Source: Flavobacteriaceae bacterium
Lineage (GTDB): Bacteria; Bacteroidota; Bacteroidia; Flavobacteriales; Flavobacteriaceae
Reading direction: 5' to 3'
Assembly (NCBI GenBank): GCA_947456815.1
Contig: CANGTL010000003.1
Span: 30,158 to 94,157 of the forward strand
Length of the DNA: 64,000 bases
Of this stretch, positions 8,449 to 17,774 are shown piece after piece. Below the pieces are notes generated by a model, which was not told the DNA's origin, ran no database searches, and saw only the letters and a list, made by a program, of their open reading frames with translations. Both the position numbers and the translations under genes were made by a program. Position 1 is the stretch's first letter; each line of letters begins with the position of its first letter.

Positions 8449-9375
8449 ATGAAAAAATATGGTATTTTAATCTTGATGGTTTTTATTCATGTGAATATAA
8501 ACGTACAAAACTTATACAGCAAAGCGTTTGGTAATCCAAAAGACAAGCCCCTTCTTTTTCTCCACGGCGGACCCGGTTACAATTGTGCTGGATTTGAAGT
8601 CGCAGCAGCGCAAGTCCTAGCCGACAACGGATTCTATGTTATTGTATACGATCGTAGAGGGGAAGGAAGATCAACAGACGCCAGTGCAAAATTCAATTTT
8701 ATAGAAACTTTTGCAGATATTAATTTGATTCTAAATCAATATAACGTAAAAAAAGCAACGCTCATTGGTCACAGTTTTGGTGGCATTGTTGGTACGCTAT
8801 TTATGAAGCAATATCCAGAGAAAGTAAATGCACTTTTTTTGGTTGGAGCACCAGTATCGTTGCAGGAAACATTCAAAACGATTTTGAAATCGTCGAGAAA
8901 AATCTACGAAAGCAACAACGATAAGACCAATTTGAACTATATTGATATGATTGAAAAAATGAATCCGACATCAGCGGAATATTATGCCTATTCGTTCGGT
9001 CATGCCATGCAAAATGGCTTTTATACTCCCAAGAAAATGAGTGATGACGCGAAAGCAATCTACGGAAATGCTACAAAAGACCCGGCATTTACCTATGCTT
9101 CCAAAATGACTTACGATGCGCCACAAGGTTTTTTGAAAAACGAAAGCTACACGTCCATCGACTTGACTAATGATCTCAAATCATTGGTTGCAAGTAGCTT
9201 TAAAATCTTCGGCTTGTACGGTAAAGACGATGGCTTGTATTCGCCAGAGCAAGTAAAACAGCTACAAGAATTATTGGGAAATGATAAAGTAGATTATATC
9301 GATGATTGTTCCCATAGTGTTTTCATTGACCAGCAAAAACGATTTATTGCGTTTCTAAAATTAAATTCCAAGTAA
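8449..9375 (+). CDS. Alpha/beta hydrolase, probably exported
   Basis: A 308-residue alpha/beta hydrolase. The oxyanion-hole motif HGGPG (39-43), the strand VIVYDRRGEGRS (64-75) and the nucleophile elbow GHSFGG with S109 are clear; the acid and base of the triad fit YGKDDG and CSHSVF near the C-terminus. The HGGPG plus DxRG pattern is that of the proline iminopeptidase/S33-like group. The hydrophobic N-terminus (MKKYGILILMVFIHVNINV) looks like a signal peptide or anchor. Its location after an M28 peptidase suggests a role in peptide breakdown, an inference from context. A strong bidirectional terminator follows. Confidence 0.85.
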   Translation: MKKYGILILMVFIHVNINVQNLYSKAFGNPKDKPLLFLHGGPGYNCAGFEVAAAQVLADNGFYVIVYDRRGEGRSTDASAKFNFIETFADINLILNQYNVKKATLIGHSFGGIVGTLFMKQYPEKVNALFLVGAPVSLQETFKTILKSSRKIYESNNDKTNLNYIDMIEKMNPTSAEYYAYSFGHAMQNGFYTPKKMSDDAKAIYGNATKDPAFTYASKMTYDAPQGFLKNESYTSIDLTNDLKSLVASSFKIFGLYGKDDGLYSPEQVKQLQELLGNDKVDYIDDCSHSVFIDQQKRFIAFLKLNSK

Positions 9376-9396
9376 ACTCACGACAAAATCAACAAA

Positions 9397-9424
9397 AAAA
9401 GCTTCTAGTTTCCTAGAAGCTTTT
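9397..9424. terminator. Bidirectional intrinsic terminator
   Basis: Perfect stem AAGCTTCTAG / CTAGAAGCTT with a 4-base loop, flanked by an A-run on the left and a T-run on the right, so it can end both the plus-strand hydrolase gene and the minus-strand tRNA-His transcript. Confidence 0.88.
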
Positions 9425-9431
9425 GCTTTTG

Positions 9432-9506
9432 GGTGGCTGACCGGGTTCGAACCGGCGACCCTCGGCACCACAAACCAATACTCTAACCAGCTGAGCTACA
9501 ACCACC
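9432..9506 (-). tRNA. tRNA-His (anticodon GTG)
   Basis: Read on the minus strand the cloverleaf is complete: acceptor GTGGTTG paired with CAGCCAC, D-stem GCTC/GAGT, anticodon stem TTGGT/GCCGA around loop TTGTGGT (anticodon GTG), and T-arm GCCGG-TTCGAAC-CCGGT. The extra 5' G(-1) opposite C73, the identity element of histidine tRNA, is encoded. CCA is not encoded and must be added after transcription. It stands alone between two protein genes. Confidence 0.96.
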
Positions 9507-9567
9507 ATTTTTAACGAGTGCAAATGTATTGCAAAAGTTTTATTATACAAAGAAATAATTTAAAAAA

Positions 9568-10284
9568 TTAAATCAAATCCCCTAAGCTATTGACGCCCAA
9601 ATACCTTTCTACTGTGAAGCCTTCCGCATAATCTTTCCCAATCAGTCTGCCGAAATCTTGTGGGCGATAGTTCAAACTTTCCAAGAAATTTTTCGTCGCG
9701 ATTGGCGTTTCAGGCTCCTTGCTGTTCGGATCATAAAACTGCGAACTGTAGGCTAAAATTGCTTCAATTCTCTTTTCATTAAAGCCTGAAATATCCACGA
9801 CAAAATCAGGAGTTAAATTTTTCCATTGCAAATAATGAAAAACCGATTTTGGTCTCCAACCGTCTTGTTTATGTCCCTCATATTCCGTTTCAATCTTGAC
9901 CAAACCTGATAAAAAACATGCGTCAGAAACCAATTTGCTTCCTTTTCCGTGGTCGATATGTCTATCATCAACGGCATTACACAAGACAATTTCTGGTTGG
10001 TACTTACGTATCATTCTAATCACAGCCAATTGGTGCTCCTCGTCATTGACAAAAAAGCCATCTCTCATATTCAAGTTCTCTCGTATCTTGACACCCAGAA
10101 TTTCAGCGGCTTTCGCTGACTCCATATCTCTGGTTGCCGCAGTACCGCGAGTTCCTAATTCTCCTCTTGTCAGATCAACAATACCTACTTTTTTACCTAA
10201 AGCTACTTCTTTGGCAATGGTGCCTCCGCAACCTAATTCAACATCATCGGGATGTGCGCCAAAGGCTAATATGTCTAATTTCAT
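9568..10284 (-). CDS. bshB1: Bacillithiol biosynthesis deacetylase BshB1
   Basis: A 238-residue zinc-dependent N-acetylglucosaminyl-malate deacetylase (LmbE/PIG-L fold), the second step in making bacillithiol, the low-molecular-weight thiol used in place of glutathione. The family motif AHPDDVE (H11, D13, D14) supplies zinc ligand and catalytic Asp; DDRHIDHGKGSKLV supplies the third histidine ligand. Full length and cytoplasmic. It is the last gene of a three-gene minus-strand group: it starts 14 bases after the isochorismate synthase stop. Confidence 0.92.
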   Translation of the reverse strand: MKLDILAFGAHPDDVELGCGGTIAKEVALGKKVGIVDLTRGELGTRGTAATRDMESAKAAEILGVKIRENLNMRDGFFVNDEEHQLAVIRMIRKYQPEIVLCNAVDDRHIDHGKGSKLVSDACFLSGLVKIETEYEGHKQDGWRPKSVFHYLQWKNLTPDFVVDISGFNEKRIEAILAYSSQFYDPNSKEPETPIATKNFLESLNYRPQDFGRLIGKDYAEGFTVERYLGVNSLGDLI

Positions 10285-10297
10285 AATTGATAATTGT

Positions 10298-11362
10298 TTA
10301 ATATAAAATCTTCTTTATGGTATGGGATTTATTAACCGTCTCTAGCCATTCGTTTTCTGCATTACTGTCGATTGTGATTCCTCCGCCCACATAAATATGT
10401 GCATTATTCTCTTCAATTTCCATGCATCGCAAATTAACGTATAAATCGGTTACCTTGTCTTTGGTATCAAAATCAAAATTAAACTCTCCCAAAAATCCCG
10501 CATAAAAACTACGCTCGTAACCTTCATTTTTAATAATAAAATCCATTGCAGCATCTTTCGGAAATCCGCAAACGGCAGGCGTTGGATGCAAAATTGAAAG
10601 CAAGTCTTTTAATTGCATTTCCTCTCTAAACTTCCCTTCTATATCTGTTTTTAGGTGAATTAAATTCCCAGCACGAAGCGCATACGGTTTTGAAACACTA
10701 ATTTCAGTGGATATCTCATTCAAATTTGAAACTAAAAAATCGGTAACCAATTGCTGTTCATCGACTTCTTTAGCACCCCATAAAATCGTAGCGGCATCAT
10801 TATATAATTGGGTACCTGCCACAGCCATCGTCCGAAAATTCATTCCCTGTACAAAAACCAATTGCTCAGAAAAAGCGCCTAACCATAGCCCTGCTTTGGG
10901 ATGGTAAAAGCAATACGCAAAAGCACTGGGATAAGTACTTGCTAATTTTTGAAAAATATCAAATAAGTCAAAGTCAGAAAGGGCAACGGTTTCTTTTCTG
11001 GAAAGAACTACCTTACTAAATTCTCCGTTCTTAATACTCTCAATGGCTTTCTCCACGAGTTCAATATGCTTCTTTTTTTCGAATGGATTTTCACCGTCGA
11101 TTTCAGCGATTTCATTCGAATTTACGTCAACAGGTTCAAAAGGCGTAATGATTACTTTACATTTATCTTCAGGAATTACAATGATTTTAGTCTCAATAAA
11201 CGGAGCAAAAACAAAACCCCTTTCCTCATTATTGCTCATGGTATTAACTGTATCATCTTCTTGCAACAGTGCGATTACCTTATTAGCATTGGGCTTTCTG
11301 TAAAGCACAAAAGGCAATTTATGGTTGTGCTGATCTCGGCATTTTTGAAACATATCGGACAT
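10298..11362 (-). CDS. menF: Isochorismate synthase (menaquinone pathway)
   Basis: A 354-residue chorismate-utilising enzyme converting chorismate to isochorismate. The C-terminal chorismate-binding domain is complete: FSKVVLSRKE, YPSAFAYCFYHPKAGLWLGAFSEQLV, MAVAGTQ, the LHPTPAVCGFP motif, ERSFYAGFLGEF and the final YVGGGITIDSNAENEWLET. The N-terminal part is shorter than in E. coli MenF. Its start overlaps by one base the stop of a hotdog thioesterase, which suits menaquinone synthesis (thioesterase step on DHNA-CoA) better than siderophore synthesis. An EntC-like role cannot be excluded from sequence alone. Confidence 0.88.
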   Translation of the reverse strand: MSDMFQKCRDQHNHKLPFVLYRKPNANKVIALLQEDDTVNTMSNNEERGFVFAPFIETKIIVIPEDKCKVIITPFEPVDVNSNEIAEIDGENPFEKKKHIELVEKAIESIKNGEFSKVVLSRKETVALSDFDLFDIFQKLASTYPSAFAYCFYHPKAGLWLGAFSEQLVFVQGMNFRTMAVAGTQLYNDAATILWGAKEVDEQQLVTDFLVSNLNEISTEISVSKPYALRAGNLIHLKTDIEGKFREEMQLKDLLSILHPTPAVCGFPKDAAMDFIIKNEGYERSFYAGFLGEFNFDFDTKDKVTDLYVNLRCMEIEENNAHIYVGGGITIDSNAENEWLETVNKSHTIKKILY

Positions 11363-11790
11363 TAAAGCTTCCTTTTTGGTAAAACCATATTCGTCAATTT
11401 ACAAATTGAAATCAATTTTCCGTTTTCATCGGTAATTTTAATTTCCCACAAGTGAATGCTTTTCCCTTGATGCACAATTCTTGCAGTTCCAGTGACCATT
11501 CCAGTTCTTTTGGCTCTTAGATGATTGGCAGCGATTTCGATGCCGCGGATTTCACTGAGTTCATTATTGACGAGCAACATTGATGCAGCACTTCCAACGC
11601 TTTCCGCCAAAGCAACACTGGCGCCTCCGTGCAATAAACCCATCGGTTGATGAATTCTCGGGTTGACAGGCATTTGAGCCACCAAAAAATCTTCTCCAGC
11701 GTCGATGTACTTAATTTCTAAAGTCTCCATTAAAGTGTTCTTCGAAATTGTATTGCAAAGCGCAAGCATTTTTTCTTTATCAAAGGCCAT
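11362..11790 (-). CDS. Hotdog-fold thioesterase (PaaI/MenI-like)
   Basis: A 142-residue acyl-CoA thioesterase of the hotdog superfamily. The signature PMGLLHGGASVALAESVGS (49-67) contains the active-site HGG and E63; RGIEIAANHLRAKRTGMVTGTA and the C-terminal strand follow as usual. One-base overlap with the isochorismate synthase gene points to hydrolysis of 1,4-dihydroxy-2-naphthoyl-CoA (MenI role), an inference from context; a general PaaI-like thioesterase would look the same. First gene of the 11790-9568 operon, with a -7 box just upstream. Confidence 0.85.
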   Translation of the reverse strand: MAFDKEKMLALCNTISKNTLMETLEIKYIDAGEDFLVAQMPVNPRIHQPMGLLHGGASVALAESVGSAASMLLVNNELSEIRGIEIAANHLRAKRTGMVTGTARIVHQGKSIHLWEIKITDENGKLISICKLTNMVLPKRKL

Positions 11791-11803
11791 ATCTTTTTTT
11801 TGG

Positions 11804-11811
11804 CAAAATTA
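11804..11811 (-). promoter_or_regulatory. -7 promoter box TAATTTTG
   Basis: CAAAATTA on the plus strand reads TAATTTTG on the minus strand, matching TAnnTTTG, 14 bases before the thioesterase start. No clear -33 TTG. Confidence 0.45.
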
Positions 11812-11901
11812 AGATTTAATAGGTTTGGAAGCACGATAATTATGAACATTCCGCAATGAGAGAATAAAATTGAATTTTCACCGTTTTAAAAATCGTCACC
11901 G

Positions 11902-11933
11902 TTGATACACCAATACATTTTTTACTATTTTTA
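11902..11933 (+). promoter_or_regulatory. Probable promoter of the beta-helix lipoprotein gene
   Basis: TTG at 11902-11904, a 21-base spacer, then TATTTTTA at 11926-11933, one base off the TAnnTTTG consensus. It lies inside the longer possible reading frame, so it supports the start at 11950. Confidence 0.4.
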
Positions 11934-11949
11934 CCAAAAATCAATTGTA

Positions 11950-13527
11950 ATGCGAAATATAATCTGTCTTCTTCTTATCGGTTTTATGATTTCTTTGAGT
12001 TCTTGCCGTAAGGATTTTGAAACTGTTCCAAGTTCAGGAAACCTCGGATTTTCAAAAGACACTGTTTACTTAGACACTGTTTTTACTAATATTGGTTCGA
12101 GCACTTACACACTCAAAGTTTATAACCGAAGCAATGACGATATCAAAATCCCTAAAATTCGCTTAGCAAAAGCCAATTCTAAATATCGTATGATGATTGA
12201 CGGAATGACGGGAGTTGATGAAGACAACAACGGTGTTGGTGATGGACGAATTTTCAATAACGTCGAATTACTTGCCAAAGACAGTATGTATGTTTTTATT
12301 GAAACCACGGCGAATATTGCCGATGCAAATCCAACCGATTTTCTCTACACAGATGACATCGTTTTTGATTCTTCGAATGGCCCACAGAAAGTTAATTTAG
12401 TTACCTTGATTCGCGACGCTTATTTCTTATTTCCAAAAAGAGATGTGAATGGTATTAAGGAAAACTTGCTTTTGGGAACAGATCAAAACGGAGATGAAGT
12501 CCGTATCAACGGTTTTGAATTGGATGAAAATGATCCTGTCAATGGAAACGAATACATTTTTAATAATACCAAACCCTACGTGGTTTATGGCTATGCTGGT
12601 GTTCCCGCCGGAAAAACGTTGAAAATAGATCCAGGAGCGAAAGTCTATTTTCATGCGGAATCTGGAATTGTAGTACAACCCGGTGCAACGCTTATTGTAG
12701 ATGGTGGCGTTTCTCCAACTAGTAATCCATTGTTAAACGAAGTCACTTTTGAAGGCGATCGACTCGAACCGCTATATGAAGATGTCCCCGGACAATGGGG
12801 AACGATTTGGTTGCGTGAAGGCAGTATCAACAATAGCATCAACCATTTGACTTTAAAAAATGCAACCGTTGGATTATTGGTAGAAAATTGTGTGTTGAAC
12901 CTCCAGAATTCACAAATCTATAACTCCGCTAATTACGGTATTCTAGCAAGAGCGGCAACTATGAATAACTGCGAAAATCTTGTGGTTAATTTAGCAGGAC
13001 AAGCCGCATTAGCCTGCACTATAGGCGGTAGCTATCAGTTTAAACATTGCACGTTCAACAACAATTGGTTGAGTTCAAATCAAGTAGCGGTGTTGATGAG
13101 TAATTATGAAGAACAACCAGACGGAACGAACATCAGTGGAGCGCTAACACAAGCCAATTTTTACAATTGCATCATCTATAGTTCCAACAATATTGGACTT
13201 TTCTTAGATAAAATTAACGATGATGCTATTCCATATTTATTTGACGTGAAATATTGCTTGATTAAGTTCAGAGATAGTGGAACGTCATTAGCCGGAAAAC
13301 CAATTTATAATTTCATTCGCAATCAATTAGATGGTAATATCAAAAATAAAGACCCAAGATTCTTTAATGCCAATTTGAATCAATTAAATATCAGCGATGA
13401 TCCAGAAGGCGGTGCTTTTCAAAAAGGCAGCTTGACTTACTTAGTTCTATTGGATGTTTTAGGTTTACCAAGAACCTCCAATCCTCCGGATATGGGAGCG
13501 TATCAAAGTGCTCCTTTTCCAGAATAA
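11950..13527 (+). CDS. Lipoprotein with right-handed beta-helix region
   Basis: A 525-residue protein. The start at 11950 is chosen over an upstream in-frame codon at 11902 because it gives a clean lipoprotein signal (MRNIICLLLIGFMISLSS then C19) and because a promoter lies before it. The first part (FSKDTVYLDTVFTNIGSSTYTLKVYNRSNDDIKI) resembles an Ig-like beta-sandwich. The second half shows repeating short strands with Asn-ladder character (INHLTLKNATVGLLVENCVLNL, NSQIYNSANYGILARAATM), the pattern of a parallel beta-helix that often binds or cuts polysaccharide. No catalytic motif seen. Likely outer-membrane-anchored; function unknown. Confidence 0.75.
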   Translation: MRNIICLLLIGFMISLSSCRKDFETVPSSGNLGFSKDTVYLDTVFTNIGSSTYTLKVYNRSNDDIKIPKIRLAKANSKYRMMIDGMTGVDEDNNGVGDGRIFNNVELLAKDSMYVFIETTANIADANPTDFLYTDDIVFDSSNGPQKVNLVTLIRDAYFLFPKRDVNGIKENLLLGTDQNGDEVRINGFELDENDPVNGNEYIFNNTKPYVVYGYAGVPAGKTLKIDPGAKVYFHAESGIVVQPGATLIVDGGVSPTSNPLLNEVTFEGDRLEPLYEDVPGQWGTIWLREGSINNSINHLTLKNATVGLLVENCVLNLQNSQIYNSANYGILARAATMNNCENLVVNLAGQAALACTIGGSYQFKHCTFNNNWLSSNQVAVLMSNYEEQPDGTNISGALTQANFYNCIIYSSNNIGLFLDKINDDAIPYLFDVKYCLIKFRDSGTSLAGKPIYNFIRNQLDGNIKNKDPRFFNANLNQLNISDDPEGGAFQKGSLTYLVLLDVLGLPRTSNPPDMGAYQSAPFPE

Positions 13528-13554
13528 ATGTTCAAAAGTCGTAATAACTGTTGA

Positions 13555-13585
13555 TTGTAAATTCTGGTTTTTTAACCTAAATTTG
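13555..13585 (+). promoter_or_regulatory. Promoter of purL
   Basis: TTG (13555-13557), 20-base spacer and TAAATTTG (13578-13585), a textbook Bacteroidota promoter. Transcription should begin near 13592, about 20 bases before the purL ATG. No purine riboswitch fold was noticed in this short leader. Confidence 0.68.
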
Positions 13586-13610
13586 CGACAACAACTACAA
13601 CTACACAACA

Positions 13611-16600
13611 ATGATTCATTTCTTCGGAAACGAAAGTACAACTGTTTTTGCCGTGCAGACGCAAAACGAACTTTCGGCAGAAACCATTTCAAAATTAAAC
13701 TGGCTTTTTGGCAATGTCAATCAAATAGAAAAATCCGTACTCGCGGATTTTTTTGTTGGTCCACGTGCCACCATGATTACACCGTGGAGCACCAATGCTG
13801 TCGAAATTACTCAAAATATGGGAGTTTCAGGAATCATTCGTATTGAAGAATTTCAAAAGGCAACCGACGATTTCTCTGATTTCGATCCGATGCTTTCACA
13901 AAAATATGCTGAGTTAAATCAAGATATTTTTACCATTCACATTCAACCGGAACCAATCCTTGAAATAAACGATATTGCTGCATACAATCAAAAAGAAGGA
14001 TTGTCTTTAAGCACAGAAGAAGTCGATTACCTCAACAAACTTGCCATTAAAATTGGCAGAAAACTGACGGACTCTGAAGTATTTGGTTTTTCGCAAGTCA
14101 ATTCGGAACACTGTCGACATAAGATTTTTAACGGAACATTTGTCATTGACGGAAAAGAACAAGAATCGTCTTTGTTCAAATTGATTAAGAAAACTTCAGC
14201 AGAAAATCCAAACGATATTGTTTCGGCCTATAAAGACAATGTCGCTTTTGTGAAAGGACCTAAAGTGCAACAGTTCGCGCCTTTATCGCCTGAAAAACCA
14301 GATTATTATGCTGTAAAGGAGTTCGACTCGGTAATTTCACTTAAAGCAGAAACACATAATTTTCCCACAACGGTCGAGCCATTCAACGGCGCAGCAACCG
14401 GTTCTGGAGGAGAAATTCGAGATCGCCTTGCCGGTGGTCAAGGTTCATTGCCACTTGCAGGAACCGCCGTCTACATGACTTCCTTTTCCCGATTGCAAAA
14501 AAACAGAACTTGGGATGCTAATTTACCAGAAAGAAAATGGCTATATCAAACGCCACTAGATATTTTAATTAAAGCTTCGAATGGCGCTTCTGACTTTGGA
14601 AATAAATTCGGGCAGCCATTGATTACAGGTTCACTCTTAACTTTTGAAAATAAAGAAAACAACAGAACCTTAGGCTACGATAAAGTCATCATGCAAGCGG
14701 GCGGAATTGGTTACGGGAAACTAGATCAATCGCTAAAACACAAACCAAAGGTCGGCGATAAAGTCGTGATTTTAGGTGGCGAAAATTATAGAATTGGAAT
14801 GGGCGGTGCTGCGGTTTCCTCTGCCGACACAGGCGAATTTAATTCTGGAATTGAACTAAATGCCATCCAACGATCGAATCCTGAAATGCAAAAACGAGCG
14901 GCCAATGCCATAAGAGGTTTGGTGGAAAGCGACGTCAATCCGATTGTTTCCATTCACGATCATGGCGCTGGCGGTCATCTCAATTGTCTTTCTGAATTGG
15001 TAGAAGAAACGGGCGGTTTAATCGACCTAGACAAATTACCCATTGGAGATCCAACTTTATCTGCCAAAGAAATTATCGGAAACGAATCGCAAGAACGTAT
15101 GGGCTTGGTGATTGGTCAGAAAGATATTGAATTATTACAAAAAATTGCAGACCGTGAACGTTCGCCAATGTATCAAGTGGGAGACATTACTGGCAATCAT
15201 CGTTTTACTTTTGAATCGAAAACAACTGGAGACAAACCTATGGATTTTGCCATTGAAGACATGTTTGGAAGTTCACCAAAAGTGATTATGAATGATGTCA
15301 AGATTGATAGAAAATACAACGCTTTAGCGTATTCTCCAGAAAAAATAACAACATACATTCAGCAAGTTTTGCAACTAGAATCAGTTGCTTGCAAAGATTG
15401 GTTGACGAACAAAGTCGATCGCTGCGTTGGTGGAAAAGTAGCCAAGCAACAATGCGTCGGTCCATTACAATTGCCATTGAATAACGTTGGCGTGATGGCG
15501 TTAGATTTTCAAGGAAAAGAAGGCGTTGCAACTTCCATCGGACACGCTCCGATTGCCGCTTTGATTGACCCAGTTGCTGGGAGCAGAAACGCGATTGGAG
15601 AAGCCTTGTCGAATATCATTTGGGCGCCAATTAAAGATGGAATCAAAGGAATTTCTTTGTCCGCCAATTGGATGTGGGCGTGTAAAAACGAAGGAGAAGA
15701 CGCTCGATTGTATGCTGCAGTAAAAGGCTGTTCGGATTTTGCCATCGAATTGGGAATCAATATTCCGACTGGAAAAGATTCGCTATCGATGAAACAAAAA
15801 TATCCAAACGAAGAAGTCATTGCACCAGGAACGGTCATCATTTCTGCTGGTGGAAATTGTACCGATATTACTAAAGTTGTGGAACCTGTTTTGCAAAGAA
15901 ATGGCGGTTCAATTTATTATATTAATTTATCGCAAGATGAATTCAAATTAGGCGGCAGTTCGTTCGCTCAGATCTTGAATCAAATTGGTAGCGATGCACC
16001 TACGATAAGAGATAGCGACTTTTTTAAACGCGCTTTCAATACAATTCAAAATTTAATTGTTGACGATCAAATTGTTGCTGGACATGACATTGGCAGCGGT
16101 GGATTGATTACGACACTTTTGGAAATGTGCTTTTCCGATAACAATTTGGGAGCGAACATCGATTTGACTGTTTTTGATGAAAATGATGCCATCAAAGTAC
16201 TTTTTTCTGAGAATATTGGAATTGTAATTCAAGCCAAAGAAGATTCCGTTTTCGAAAGTGCATTAAAAAACAATGCAATTTCTTTTTACAAACTAGGAAC
16301 AGTTACAACAACCGACAAACTACAACTCACAACCAACAGCCATCAACTTACAACGTTTAACCTACAACTCTCAACCTATCGAGACATTTGGTTCGAAACC
16401 TCTTTCCTACTCGACCAACATCAAAGCAAAAACAACAAAGCAAAAGAGCGTTTTGACCAGTATAAAAATCAACCGTTAAACTATATTTTTCCAACTAATT
16501 TTACAGGAAAAAAGCCAATTATCGACACTTCAAAACCACGTCCAAAAGCGGCCATCATTCGTGAAAAAGGAAGTAATTCCGAGCGTGAAATGGCCAATGC

Positions 16601-17300
16601 AATGTATCTGGCAGGTTTCGATGTGAAAGATGTTCACATGACTGATTTGATTTCAGGTCGAGAAGATTTGAAAGACATTCAATTTATTGGTGCAGTTGGC
16701 GGTTTTTCTAATTCCGATGTATTGGGTTCTGCCAAAGGTTGGGCTGGCGCGTTTTTGTATAACGAAAAAGCCAAAAGTGTTTTAGAGAATTTTTTCAAGC
16801 GAGAAGATACTTTGTCGGTAGGAATTTGTAATGGTTGTCAGTTGTTTATGGAACTCGAAGTCATTTATCCCGAGCACGAAATTCATGGAAAAATGAAACA
16901 CAACGATAGCCACAAACATGAAAGTATCTTTACTTCTGTAAATGTTCAAGAAAACCATTCTATAATGTTAAGTTCTTTGGCTGGCAGTACTTTAGGCGTT
17001 TGGGTTTCTCACGGAGAAGGAAAATTTGATTTACCTTATGAAGAAAATAAGTACAATATCGTGGCAAAATATGGATACGAGAATTATCCAGCAAACCCCA
17101 ATGGATCTAACTACAACACCGCAATGCTGTGCGATAAAACAGGTCGACATTTGGTGATGATGCCGCACATAGAGCGTTCGACGTTTTCATGGAATTGGGC
17201 GCATTATCCAAAAGACAGAAACGATGAAGTTTCGCCTTGGCTGGAAGCTTTTGTGAATGCAAGATTATGGATTGAAAATGTGAATTCTAACAATAAATAA
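13611..17300 (+). CDS. purL: Phosphoribosylformylglycinamidine synthase PurL
   Basis: A 1229-residue single-chain FGAM synthase that converts FGAR, glutamine and ATP to FGAM in de novo purine synthesis. Seen in order: the N-terminal PurS-like domain; the ATP-binding AIRS domains with SQVNSEHCRHKIFNG, AETHNFPTTVEPFNGAATGSGGEIRD and HDHGAGGHLNCLSEL; the second half with IPTGKDSLSMKQKY and AGHDIGSGGLITTLLEM; and a C-terminal glutamine amidotransferase with nucleophile C1073 (GICNGCQ) and H1186/E1188 (PHIER). All key residues are present, so it should be active. Oddity: residues about 900-923, in the linker before the amidotransferase, are a low-complexity QLTT-type insert translated from a heptamer DNA array (see 16309-16378). 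Confidence 0.97.
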   Translation: MIHFFGNESTTVFAVQTQNELSAETISKLNWLFGNVNQIEKSVLADFFVGPRATMITPWSTNAVEITQNMGVSGIIRIEEFQKATDDFSDFDPMLSQKYAELNQDIFTIHIQPEPILEINDIAAYNQKEGLSLSTEEVDYLNKLAIKIGRKLTDSEVFGFSQVNSEHCRHKIFNGTFVIDGKEQESSLFKLIKKTSAENPNDIVSAYKDNVAFVKGPKVQQFAPLSPEKPDYYAVKEFDSVISLKAETHNFPTTVEPFNGAATGSGGEIRDRLAGGQGSLPLAGTAVYMTSFSRLQKNRTWDANLPERKWLYQTPLDILIKASNGASDFGNKFGQPLITGSLLTFENKENNRTLGYDKVIMQAGGIGYGKLDQSLKHKPKVGDKVVILGGENYRIGMGGAAVSSADTGEFNSGIELNAIQRSNPEMQKRAANAIRGLVESDVNPIVSIHDHGAGGHLNCLSELVEETGGLIDLDKLPIGDPTLSAKEIIGNESQERMGLVIGQKDIELLQKIADRERSPMYQVGDITGNHRFTFESKTTGDKPMDFAIEDMFGSSPKVIMNDVKIDRKYNALAYSPEKITTYIQQVLQLESVACKDWLTNKVDRCVGGKVAKQQCVGPLQLPLNNVGVMALDFQGKEGVATSIGHAPIAALIDPVAGSRNAIGEALSNIIWAPIKDGIKGISLSANWMWACKNEGEDARLYAAVKGCSDFAIELGINIPTGKDSLSMKQKYPNEEVIAPGTVIISAGGNCTDITKVVEPVLQRNGGSIYYINLSQDEFKLGGSSFAQILNQIGSDAPTIRDSDFFKRAFNTIQNLIVDDQIVAGHDIGSGGLITTLLEMCFSDNNLGANIDLTVFDENDAIKVLFSENIGIVIQAKEDSVFESALKNNAISFYKLGTVTTTDKLQLTTNSHQLTTFNLQLSTYRDIWFETSFLLDQHQSKNNKAKERFDQYKNQPLNYIFPTNFTGKKPIIDTSKPRPKAAIIREKGSNSEREMANAMYLAGFDVKDVHMTDLISGREDLKDIQFIGAVGGFSNSDVLGSAKGWAGAFLYNEKAKSVLENFFKREDTLSVGICNGCQLFMELEVIYPEHEIHGKMKHNDSHKHESIFTSVNVQENHSIMLSSLAGSTLGVWVSHGEGKFDLPYEENKYNIVAKYGYENYPANPNGSNYNTAMLCDKTGRHLVMMPHIERSTFSWNWAHYPKDRNDEVSPWLEAFVNARLWIENVNSNNK
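16309..16378 (+). repeat. Heptanucleotide repeat array inside purL
   Basis: Ten consecutive 7-base units close to CAACYNA (CAACCGA, CAAACTA, CAACTCA, CAACCAA, CAGCCAT, CAACTTA, CAACGTT, TAACCTA, CAACTCT, CAACCTA). Three heptamers equal seven codons, so the protein shows a 7-residue repeat (LQLTTNS, HQLTTFN, LQLSTYR). The reading frame is kept on both sides. Confidence 0.75.
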
Positions 17301-17312
17301 AAGACAACAATA

Positions 17313-17762
17313 ATGAAATCAAAAAACATATTTGTAGTTGCTTTGATGCTATTCATGATGAAAAGTTATGCGCAAAATGCAGTTAATGAAATAGACACAA
17401 AAACGGGAATCCATTTTATCAGAACCGATATTAATTATCCGATTGCTGGAACTTATCTGTTTAATGGCGGCGAACCTATCGTTGAGCTGAATGAAAACGG
17501 AACAGGGTTTTACCAACTGCACGGCCAACCAAAACGCCCCATCAAATGGGGAATTGAATGTGAGCAAACAGGCGAAACAATATTCAAAAAAGGATTTAAT
17601 ACCGCTGCCTATTTGCTGTGGTATCAATTTTTAACAACGTATGAGGCTGATACCAATCTTGACTGGAATCTTGTTCCATTTACCATACATTTTGAAACGT
17701 TGAAAATGTATATCCAAGGAGAACGCGTTAAAAGCTACAAGGAACCAGAAACCAAAGAATAG
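17313..17762 (+). CDS. Small secreted protein, function unknown
   Basis: A 149-residue protein with a signal peptide (MKSKNIFVVALMLFMMKSYAQ, cleavage expected after SYA). The mature part is beta-rich (GTYLFNGGEPIVELNENGTGFYQL, KWGIECEQTGETIFKKG) with no known catalytic motif. It starts 12 bases after purL and ends 12 bases before a DUF3667 gene, so it may be read with both. I do not recognise the family. Confidence 0.68.
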   Translation: MKSKNIFVVALMLFMMKSYAQNAVNEIDTKTGIHFIRTDINYPIAGTYLFNGGEPIVELNENGTGFYQLHGQPKRPIKWGIECEQTGETIFKKGFNTAAYLLWYQFLTTYEADTNLDWNLVPFTIHFETLKMYIQGERVKSYKEPETKE

Positions 17763-17774
17763 CAAACGGGAACT

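Noticed and set aside
13508-13846. 112-codon frame across the purL start
   Set aside because: It overlaps the well-supported purL N-terminus in another frame and has no recognisable sequence.
16309-16378. purL repeat as a frameshift or sequencing error
   Set aside because: The frame runs unbroken into a complete amidotransferase domain, and a shift would have had to be compensated exactly.
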